Below are positions 57,902 to 64,000 of a DNA stretch of 64,000 bases, piece by piece (the first letter of the stretch is position 1; each line of letters opens with the position of its first letter). The DNA is from DASPHG01 sp963849605 (lineage in GTDB: Bacteria > Actinomycetota > Thermoleophilia > Solirubrobacterales > Thermoleophilaceae): assembly GCA_963849605.1 (NCBI GenBank), contig CAWKHX010000015.1, forward strand, positions 248,001-312,000. Direction: 5' to 3'. Under the pieces are notes generated by a model that saw nothing but the letters and a program-made list of their open reading frames with translations, had not been told where the DNA came from and did no database searches. The translations under genes were made by a program, and so were the position numbers.

Positions 57902-58690
57902 CTATTCCGGGTCGGTCTCGCGGCGGAGGATCTCGGCCAGAGCCGCCTGTCCCACCTCGATCTGCTCCTCGGTCGGCTCCCGCGTCCCGACCAGGCGCTG
58001 GATCTCGTAGCCCGGCCGCCGTAGCGCCTTGGCAAGCGCCGTGTCGGCGTGCCGCTCCGACCACCCGAACACCTCGACCGCCACCGCGAGCGACCCGAGC
58101 GCCACGGCGCCCTCCGCCGCCGGCCCGCGCAGCCCCACCTTCCGGACCGCGACACTGCCGGCTGCGGTCGCGGCCAGCATCGGCGCGACCAGGTTGGATC
58201 CGCAGCGGTCGTGCTCCTTGTCCGCGTCGGCGGTATCGCCGTCCTGCTCGTAGGCCGCGATCGCCTTGTGCTCGACCCCGTGCCACGAGGCAAGCTCGCC
58301 CTGGCGCAGGGCGAGCAACGCGGGCGCCAGGCTGATGAGCGCCACGCCCGTCTCGCGTGCGAGCGTTCGCGACCCGCTCCGGCGGATCACCCGCCCGGCG
58401 ACCGCCGCGCCCGCCATCGCCGCGACCGTGCGCACGTCCTGCATCGGCAGCTTGGCCTCGGGCAGCGCGCGCTTCATCAGCGGGATCACGGCGAACGCCT
58501 CGCCCAGCCGGGCCACCCCGCGGACGCCTGGGATGCGGTCGAACGTGTCGCCGAGGGTCGGCTTGCGCCCGGACGCGACCTTGACCTCGCCGGTCTTCGT
58601 CCGCACCGCCGCCGCCCAGTGCGTCGGACCGTGCACGAGCAGCCCGTTGCGGAGAGCCATCCCGCCGAGGCGCAGCTTCTCCTCGCTCAC
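57902..58690 (-). CDS. DUF1385 family metal-dependent membrane protein
   Basis: 262 residues. LGGMALRNGLLVHGPTHWAA at the N-terminus and ASWHGVEHKAIAAYE with KEHDRCGSNLVAP are the conserved blocks of DUF1385 (the His, Glu and Cys suggest a metal site). Hydrophobic segments occur around GRVIRRS to LISLAPALLAL and LAATAAGSVAV. Function unknown; in many actinobacteria it lies near translation-factor genes. GTG start overlaps the M20 stop (GTGA). Confidence 0.82.
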   Translation of the reverse strand: MSEEKLRLGGMALRNGLLVHGPTHWAAAVRTKTGEVKVASGRKPTLGDTFDRIPGVRGVARLGEAFAVIPLMKRALPEAKLPMQDVRTVAAMAGAAVAGRVIRRSGSRTLARETGVALISLAPALLALRQGELASWHGVEHKAIAAYEQDGDTADADKEHDRCGSNLVAPMLAATAAGSVAVRKVGLRGPAAEGAVALGSLAVAVEVFGWSERHADTALAKALRRPGYEIQRLVGTREPTEEQIEVGQAALAEILRRETDPE

Positions 58691-59991
58691 GACAGGAGCT
58701 CCCGGCAGATGTCCACGTACGCGTCTGCGGCGAACCCGAGGTCGGCGACGGGCACGCGCTCGTCGGCGCCGTGCACCAGCGGCGCGGCCTCGAACATGTC
58801 CATCTGCCGCTGCGGAAAGAAGCCGTAGGCGACGCACTCCGGGAAGGCCTCGCGCCACCAGCGCGAGTCGGTGAACCCGGGCAGGCTCGTCGCGGCGACT
58901 GCCGCCTCCGGGTCGACCCGCTCGACCCAGCCGCGGATCGCGGCCATCAGCGGGGTCTCGATCGGAGACCGGTTCCCCACGACCTGCTCGTCGAACTCGA
59001 TCGACCAGCCGTCGTCGCCGAGCACCTCGCGGATCTTCACCAGTGCGTGCTCCTGCCCGAGCCCGGGCGGTACGCGGCAGTCGACCTTGAGCGAAGCCTG
59101 CGCGGGGATGACGTTGATCTTGTCGGATGCGCGGGCCATGGTCGGCGTGAGCGTCACACCGAGCAGCGGCTCCACCAGGACCGCGACGCGCGGGTCGGTC
59201 TTCGCCGCCTCCTTGATCGCCGCCTCCGGATCGGACGGGTCCACGCCGAGCGCGGTCAGGAGCGACTCGGGCTCCGGGCTCAGCTCGAGCGACGGCTGGC
59301 GGTCGCGCATCGCCTGCAGCAGGGGCGCGAGCTTCGTCAGCGCGTTGTCCCCGATCCGCGGGATCGATGCATGGCCGGCCTCGCCATGCGTGGTGAGCGT
59401 GAAGCGGAAGACGCCCTTCTCCGCGACGCACACGCCGTACACCCGGCGTCCGTCGAAGTGGAGGATCTCGCCGGCGCCCTCGTTGACCATGTAGTCGCAC
59501 CGGACCTTGTCTGGGTGCTCGCTGCAGAGCCACTGCGCGCCGAACTCGGCACCGGCCTCCTCGTCGGCCGTGATCACGACGAGCAGCTCTCCCTCCGGCC
59601 GCCATCCGTCCTCCGCGAGCGACGCGGCCGCCGCGACCTCCGCCGCGACCTGGCTCTTCATGTCGAGTGCGCCGCGGCCCCAAACGCAGCCGTCCTTGAG
59701 CTCACCCGACCAGGGATCGACCGACCAGTCGGCGGAGTCGGCCAGCACCGTGTCCACATGGCCGCAGAGGCACAGGGTCGGGCCGTTGCCGTCTCCCCGC
59801 AGTCGCGCGATGAGGTTCGGCCTGCCCTCGACCGCAGCGAGCAGCTCGCACTCGAACCCGGCCGCGGCGAGGGTGTCGCGCAGGAACTCCTGGGCTGCCT
59901 GCTCGTTCCCGGGCGGGTTGACCGTGTTGAAGCGGATCAGCCGCTGGAGCAGCTCGGTCGTCCGGCGTTCGAGCTGCGCTGCGTCGGGCAC
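58687..59991 (-). CDS. M20-family metallopeptidase/deacylase
   Basis: 434 residues. LCGHVDTVLA (metal His with following Asp), WGRGALDMKSQVAA (bridging Asp), ITADEEAGAEFGAQW (catalytic and metal Glu) and a late LVHGADERVP His mark an intact M20 site; a dimerisation domain (VFRFTLTTHGEAGHASIP) lies between. Substrates may be N-acyl amino acids or small peptides. GTG 59991 has TACTCT 7 nt upstream. The ORF continues to 60684, but that part is antisense to the cupin gene. Confidence 0.87.
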   Translation of the reverse strand: MPDAAQLERRTTELLQRLIRFNTVNPPGNEQAAQEFLRDTLAAAGFECELLAAVEGRPNLIARLRGDGNGPTLCLCGHVDTVLADSADWSVDPWSGELKDGCVWGRGALDMKSQVAAEVAAAASLAEDGWRPEGELLVVITADEEAGAEFGAQWLCSEHPDKVRCDYMVNEGAGEILHFDGRRVYGVCVAEKGVFRFTLTTHGEAGHASIPRIGDNALTKLAPLLQAMRDRQPSLELSPEPESLLTALGVDPSDPEAAIKEAAKTDPRVAVLVEPLLGVTLTPTMARASDKINVIPAQASLKVDCRVPPGLGQEHALVKIREVLGDDGWSIEFDEQVVGNRSPIETPLMAAIRGWVERVDPEAAVAATSLPGFTDSRWWREAFPECVAYGFFPQRQMDMFEAAPLVHGADERVPVADLGFAADAYVDICRELLS

Positions 59992-59998
59992 GCAAAGG

Positions 59999-60004
59999 AG
60001 AGTA
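59999..60004 (-). promoter_or_regulatory. -10 box of the M20-DUF1385 operon
   Basis: TACTCT on the minus strand, 7 nt before GTG 59991. Confidence 0.4.
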
Positions 60005-60015
60005 GAACCTGCGCC

Positions 60016-60510
60016 ATGAGCGACTACTTGAAGGGCAGTCTCGAGGACGCGCAAGCGATGAACCACCCCGTCCTCGGCAAGGGGTTTCTGTTCGGCGAGC
60101 AGTTTCCGGGCGAGAAGTTCGAAGACTTCGGCATCAACGTGCGCGTTGTCGAGCCGGGGCAGCCGACCGCCCTCTACCACTCGGAGTCCGCCGAGGAGGC
60201 GTTCCTGGTTCTGGCCGGGGAGTGCCTCGCCATTGTCGACGACGAGGAGCTGACGCTTCGCCAATGGGACTTCCTCCACTGTCCGCCCGGCACCGCGCAT
60301 GTCCTGATCGGGGCGGGCGACGGCCCATGCGGGATCCTGATGGTCGGCGGCCGCGGGGGTGAGCGCGGGATCCGCTACCCGGTGAGTGAGGTCGCGGCCC
60401 GCCATGGCGTGTCGGTCGATACCGAGACCGACAGCTTCGAGGAAGCCTGGAAGCAGCGCGGCTTGAAGGTGGAGTTCGAGAACGTCCCACTTGACTGGCC
60501 GTTGGATTGA
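60016..60510 (+). CDS. cupin-domain protein
   Basis: 164 residues. A cupin barrel at ~35-115: TALYHSESAEEAFLVLAGEC (motif 1, with H and E ligands) and LRQWDFLHCPPGTAHVLIGA (motif 2, with H). The C-terminal ~45 residues are helical (SVDTETDSFEEAWKQRGLKV). Probably a small-molecule-binding or isomerase-type protein; no substrate can be named. Coupled to rarA through a TTGA overlap. Confidence 0.8.
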   Translation: MSDYLKGSLEDAQAMNHPVLGKGFLFGEQFPGEKFEDFGINVRVVEPGQPTALYHSESAEEAFLVLAGECLAIVDDEELTLRQWDFLHCPPGTAHVLIGAGDGPCGILMVGGRGGERGIRYPVSEVAARHGVSVDTETDSFEEAWKQRGLKVEFENVPLDWPLD

Positions 60511-61844
60511 CGGAGCAGCTTTTCGACGCCGGCGACGAGCCGCGCGGGCAGACCCGGGTCCCGCAGGCAGCGCAGCCGCTCGCGGCTCGGATGCGGCCGG
60601 AGACGCTCGAAGAGTTCGTTGGTCAGGACCACCTGCTCGGCGAGGGCTCGGCGCTGCGCTCGGCGATCGAGGAGGGGCGGCCACACTCGATGGTCCTGTA
60701 CGGGCCGCCCGGCACGGGCAAGACGACGCTTGCGCGCCTGCTCGCGCGAAACGCGCGCGCCGCGTTCGAGGAGGCGTCGGCGGTCAACGCCGGCAAGCAG
60801 GAGGTTCGCGACGTGCTCGAGCGCGCGGAGCACCGCCGGCGCGCTAGCGGCGAGGGCACCGTGTTCTTCCTCGACGAGATCCACCGCTTCAACAAGGCGC
60901 AGCAGGACGCGCTGCTCCCGGCGGTCGAGGAGGGCCTGATTGCGCTCGTCGGCGCGACGACCGAGAACCCGTACTTCGAGGTGAACTCGGCGCTCGTGTC
61001 GCGCGTGCAGGTGTACGAGTTCCGCAAGTTGGGCGACGAGGACGTCCTCGCGCTGCTGCGGCGCGCGCTCACCGACGAGCGCGGTCTCGGCGGTCGCGGA
61101 AAGGTCGATGACGACGCGCTCGAGTTCCTCGCCGCGCGGTCGGGCGGTGACGCGCGCGCCGCGCTCGCCGCGCTCGACGTCGCGGTCGAGACCGCCGGCG
61201 AGGGGAGCGTGACGGTCGCGGTCGCCGAGGACGCGATGCAGCGCAAGGCCGTGCTCTACGACAAGGGCGGCGACCGCCACTACGACACGATCTCCGCCTG
61301 GATCAAGGCGACGCGCGGGTCAGACCCCGACGCGTCCCTGCTCTACCTCGCGATCATGCTCGAGGGGGGCGAAGACCCGCGCTTCATCGTGCGGCGGATG
61401 GTCATCCTCGCGAGCGAGGACATCGGCAACGCCGATCCGCGCGCGCTCGAGGTCGCCGTGGCGGCCGCACACGCGGTCGAGCACGTGGGGATGCCGGAGT
61501 GCGCGCACAACCTCGCGCAGGCGGCGGTCTACCTCGCGCTCGCGCCGAAGTCGAACGCGTCGTACCAGGCCCTGAAGGCGGCCCGCGCCTGGGTGCGCGA
61601 GCACGGCGCGCCGCTGCCGCCCGACCACCTGCGGAGCGCGGGATACGACCTGCCGCGCCGCTACCTCGGCCACGGCGAGGGCTACGACTACCCGCACGAC
61701 CGCCCCGAGGGCGTCTCCCCACAGGAGCTGATGCCGCCGGAGGCCGAGGGGGAGCGCTTCCTCGAGCTCTCGGAGCACGGCGAGGAGCGCGAGCTGCGCG
61801 AGCGACTCGATGCAATTCGGCGTGCACGCGCTCGCGAAGAGTGA
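60507..61844 (+). CDS. rarA: replication-associated recombination protein A (MgsA/RarA)
   Basis: 445 residues, full length. LAARMRPETLEEFVGQDHLL, Walker A LYGPPGTGKTTLARLLA, Walker B VFFLDEIHRFNKAQQDALLP, sensor 1 IALVGATTENPYFEVNSAL, and the C-terminal tetramerisation and MgsA region (KGGDRHYDTISAWIKATRGS, ILASEDIGNADPRAL). The AAA+ ATPase acts at stalled forks. TTG start overlapping the cupin stop. Confidence 0.95.
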   Translation: MTEQLFDAGDEPRGQTRVPQAAQPLAARMRPETLEEFVGQDHLLGEGSALRSAIEEGRPHSMVLYGPPGTGKTTLARLLARNARAAFEEASAVNAGKQEVRDVLERAEHRRRASGEGTVFFLDEIHRFNKAQQDALLPAVEEGLIALVGATTENPYFEVNSALVSRVQVYEFRKLGDEDVLALLRRALTDERGLGGRGKVDDDALEFLAARSGGDARAALAALDVAVETAGEGSVTVAVAEDAMQRKAVLYDKGGDRHYDTISAWIKATRGSDPDASLLYLAIMLEGGEDPRFIVRRMVILASEDIGNADPRALEVAVAAAHAVEHVGMPECAHNLAQAAVYLALAPKSNASYQALKAARAWVREHGAPLPPDHLRSAGYDLPRRYLGHGEGYDYPHDRPEGVSPQELMPPEAEGERFLELSEHGEERELRERLDAIRRARAREE

Positions 61845-61929
61845 TCTCGGTCACATAAGTGACAGAAGAAAGCGGGGTTTCCCGATCTCTTCACAAAGGC
61901 TTGAGAGCAGTTCTCCAGCCTCTTCCGTC

Positions 61930-62499
61930 ATGGCCCGTAGCACTCCCGAAAACCGACTTGCCGACTCAGGCACGCTGCTCGCGACCATCCATCGCCTGGA
62001 TGGCGGGCTGCCTGTGCGCCTGCGCCTGACCCGGCCGAGCGACGCCACCCGCGTCCGCGACTTCCTCGAGCGGCTCTCCCCCGAGACGCGCCAGCGGCGA
62101 TTCCTGTCGCCGATGCCGCGCGTCCCGGCGGCGGCGGTCGACCACTTCACCTTCTACGACCCTCGCGAGCGGCTCGTGATCGCCGCGACGGGCCCGGGCG
62201 AGGGCGGCGAGAAGATCGTCGGCCTCGGAGATGTGGGCTTCCTCTCGACCGGTATCGCCGAGATCGGGCTCGTCGTCGAGGAGGCACACCAGAGCCGTGG
62301 CATCGGCAAGCTGGTGGCTGAGGCCATCGCTTCGCTCGCGCTGTCGCGCGGCGCCACGCACCTGAAGGCCGAGATGCTCGACTCGAGCCCGGCCGTGCTG
62401 AAGGTGCTCGGCTCGATCGGCCCGACGATCAGCGAGATCGAGGACGGCCGCGCGGTTGCGTACGTGAAGCTGCCGGCGCGGGCCAGCTGGGCCGCCTAA
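61930..62499 (+). CDS. GNAT-family N-acetyltransferase
   Basis: 189 residues. VRLRLTRPSDATRVRDFLER opens the fold, and GLVVEEAHQSRGIGKLVAEA carries the acetyl-CoA loop (Q-S-R-G-I-G-K); the last helix-strand pair is LKAEMLDSSPAVLKVLGSIG. The RFLSPM segment resembles the GNAT domains of Pat-type protein lysine acetyltransferases, but no cyclic-nucleotide or CoA-ligase domain is attached. Target unknown. The ATG is preferred to one at 61810, which lies inside rarA. Confidence 0.78.
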   Translation: MARSTPENRLADSGTLLATIHRLDGGLPVRLRLTRPSDATRVRDFLERLSPETRQRRFLSPMPRVPAAAVDHFTFYDPRERLVIAATGPGEGGEKIVGLGDVGFLSTGIAEIGLVVEEAHQSRGIGKLVAEAIASLALSRGATHLKAEMLDSSPAVLKVLGSIGPTISEIEDGRAVAYVKLPARASWAA

Positions 62500-62516
62500 G
62501 CCCGCCGAACTCCATA

Positions 62517-64000
62517 ATGAGCGGCATGGAAGCCGCCACCAGTGCCCCGGCCGGCACGCAGACAAACGGCCACGTCCTCCAGTCGTTCAATCCCGGCACT
62601 GGAGAGCCGATCGGCTCGGTGCCGACCGTCTCGCCGGAGCAGGTGCAGGCCGTCGTCGACGACGTCGCCGGCGTTCAGCCCTTCTGGGCCCAGCTCCCGC
62701 TCGAGGAGCGCGGCCGATACATGCGGCGCGCCGCCCAGGTGATCATCGACCGGCTCGACGATCTCACGTCGCTGCTCGCGCGCGAGCAGGGCAAGCCGCG
62801 CAACGAGGCGTACGTGATGGAGCTCGTCCCGACCATCGACGCGCTCCACTGGATCGCGGACGAGGGGCCGAAGATCCTCGCCGACGAGCGCGTGAAGACG
62901 CCGCAGCTGTTCCTGCTCCAGAAGCGGCACCGGTTCTTCTACGAGCCGCTCGGCGTCGTCGGCGTGATCGCACCGTGGAACTACCCGTGGTCGATCCCGT
63001 TCGGCGAGGTCGCGATGGCGCTGATGGCCGGGAACGGCGTGGTGCTCAAGCCGGCGTCGCTCACGCCGGTGATCGGCGAGCGGATCCGCGAGGTGTTCGA
63101 GCGGGCGGGCGTGCCCGAGGGTCTCGTCCGGACCGTGCACGGTGGCGGCAAGGTGGGCCAGGCGCTCGTCGAGTCGAGCGCGGCGAAGATCTTCTTCACA
63201 GGCTCGGTCGAGGTCGGGCGCGGCGTCGGGATCGGTTGCGCCGAGCGGCTGAAGGGCTGCGTTCTCGAACTCGGGGGCAAGGATCCGCAGATCGTCCTCG
63301 CGGACGCGAACATCCAAAACGCGATCGCGGGCTGCCTCTGGGGCGGGTTCGCGAACGCCGGGCAGACGTGCTCGGGGATCGAGCGCGTATACGTGATGCG
63401 CGAGGTCACGGACCGCTTCACCGCCGGAGTCGTCGAGGGCGCGCGGAAGCTGCGCGTCGGCGATCCGCTCGAGTGGGACACGGAGATCGGCCCGATGGTG
63501 TCGAAGGACCAGTTCGAGCTCGTGCGCGAGCTGGTGGAGGACGCCGTCGCGAACGGTGCGACACTCGAGTGCGGCGGGCCGGTGGACGACGGGCCGTGGT
63601 TCGCGCCAACCGTCCTCACGAACGTCACTCACGACATGCGCATCATGCGCGAGGAGATCTTCGGCCCGGTCGTCCCGATCGTGACCGTCGAGTCGGAGGA
63701 GGAGGCGATCCGGCTCGCGAACGACTCCGAATTCGGCCTCGGCGCGTCGGTGTGGACCACAGACCGCGCGAAGGGCGAGCGGATCGCGCGCCGGATCGAG
63801 TCGGGGATGGTCTGGCTCAACGACCACATGTACACGCACGGCGCGATGCAGTGCGCCTGGGGCGGGGTAAAGCACTCGGGGCTCGGCCGCTCGCACTCGA
63901 AGTTCGGCCTCTACGAGTGCGTGGACGTGAAGCAGGTCGCCTGGGAGCCGTCCCTGACGCGCAACTTCTGGTGGCACCCCTACGACGAGTCGCTCGGCAG
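62517..64000 (+). CDS. aldehyde dehydrogenase (C-terminus outside window)
   Basis: 494 residues are visible. GVIAPWNYPWSIPFGEVAMA, FTGSVEVGRGVG, LELGGKDPQIVLADA (general base Glu), NAGQTCSGIERVYVM (catalytic Cys) and REEIFGPVVPIVTVESEEEA are intact; GGVKHSGLGRSHSKFGLYE is the conserved C-terminal block. The extended form suits the succinate-semialdehyde/coniferyl or membrane-type aldehyde dehydrogenases; the chain goes on past the edge, longer than the other ALDH at 46128-47582. A second in-frame ATG is at 62526. Substrate unknown. Confidence 0.88.
   Translation, partial: MSGMEAATSAPAGTQTNGHVLQSFNPGTGEPIGSVPTVSPEQVQAVVDDVAGVQPFWAQLPLEERGRYMRRAAQVIIDRLDDLTSLLAREQGKPRNEAYVMELVPTIDALHWIADEGPKILADERVKTPQLFLLQKRHRFFYEPLGVVGVIAPWNYPWSIPFGEVAMALMAGNGVVLKPASLTPVIGERIREVFERAGVPEGLVRTVHGGGKVGQALVESSAAKIFFTGSVEVGRGVGIGCAERLKGCVLELGGKDPQIVLADANIQNAIAGCLWGGFANAGQTCSGIERVYVMREVTDRFTAGVVEGARKLRVGDPLEWDTEIGPMVSKDQFELVRELVEDAVANGATLECGGPVDDGPWFAPTVLTNVTHDMRIMREEIFGPVVPIVTVESEEEAIRLANDSEFGLGASVWTTDRAKGERIARRIESGMVWLNDHMYTHGAMQCAWGGVKHSGLGRSHSKFGLYECVDVKQVAWEPSLTRNFWWHPYDESLG

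Noticed and set aside
59992..60684. N-terminal extension of the M20 peptidase
   Set aside because: Antisense to the cupin and rarA start; the peptidase fold is complete from GTG 59991.

Overview
The window is chromosomal DNA of very high G+C. It is almost fully coding and uses many GTG and TTG starts. NucS (the actinobacterial/archaeal mismatch endonuclease), a deazaflavin-type nitroreductase, MOT1-like and PPK2 genes and several families typical of soil actinobacteria point to an actinobacterium. My best guess is Thermoleophilia (Solirubrobacterales or Gaiellales), inferred from protein families only. I see no rRNA, tRNA, CRISPR array, IS element or prophage. No gene-free stretch exceeds 300 bases; the largest are 42833-43068 and 45937-46127.

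Region 1 (1-18812) looks like a large cell-envelope glycopolymer or glycolipid locus. Its minus-strand operon (6287 down to 1) encodes a GT4 glycosyltransferase, a CDP-alcohol phosphatidyltransferase with an extra N-terminal domain, a DUF5941-like membrane protein, a LicC-like nucleotidyltransferase and an sn-glycerol-1-phosphate-dehydrogenase-family enzyme cut by the window edge. Divergent from it are two paralogous double-domain sulfotransferases. Next come a secreted nuclease-like protein with lamin-tail domains, an FkbM methyltransferase and a DUF2304-GT2 fusion. A plus-strand run follows: epimerase, UPF0104 flippase-like protein, GT-C enzyme, UDP-sulfoquinovose synthase (SqdB) and a second GT-C/GT39 enzyme. 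Sulfate-ester and sulfonate chemistry therefore sit in one surface-polymer locus.

Region 2 (18796-26525) mixes housekeeping and transport: NucS, a small secreted protein, a MOT1-family permease, PPK2, a TauE/SafE permease split into two half genes, trehalose-6-phosphate phosphatase, a membrane protein, DNA polymerase X and a dolichol-phosphate-mannose-synthase-like GT2. Region 3 (26580-37301) holds a 1750-residue secreted repeat protein, thioredoxin behind an 11-bp inverted repeat, IleS, an epimerase and DAHP synthase. Region 4 (37293-40708) is an O-acylation module: an MBOAT protein flanked by two SGNH proteins, then a small Cys-rich exported protein.

Region 5 (40795-51658) has a MarR regulator behind a perfect 22-bp palindrome, a MerR/CarH-like regulator, a Zn-ribbon/PAS protein, fumarase, an AbiEi-DUF559 protein, a SnoaL/lipocalin-like protein, an acetolactate-synthase-like plus aldehyde dehydrogenase operon, a SpoIID protein, a deazaflavin nitroreductase and a membrane protein. 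Region 6 (51717-64000) has an ABC-2 exporter operon, YchF, PAP2, a small protein, methylmalonyl-CoA epimerase, a short FtsH, DUF1385, an M20 peptidase, a cupin, RarA, a GNAT protein and an aldehyde dehydrogenase that runs off the end.

Two genome-style traits recur. Many first genes of transcription units carry TANNNT exactly 6-9 nt before the start codon, which suggests leaderless or near-leaderless mRNAs. Genes within operons overlap at ATGA, TTGA, GTGA or TGATG, and three convergent pairs share the stop tetramer CTAG.
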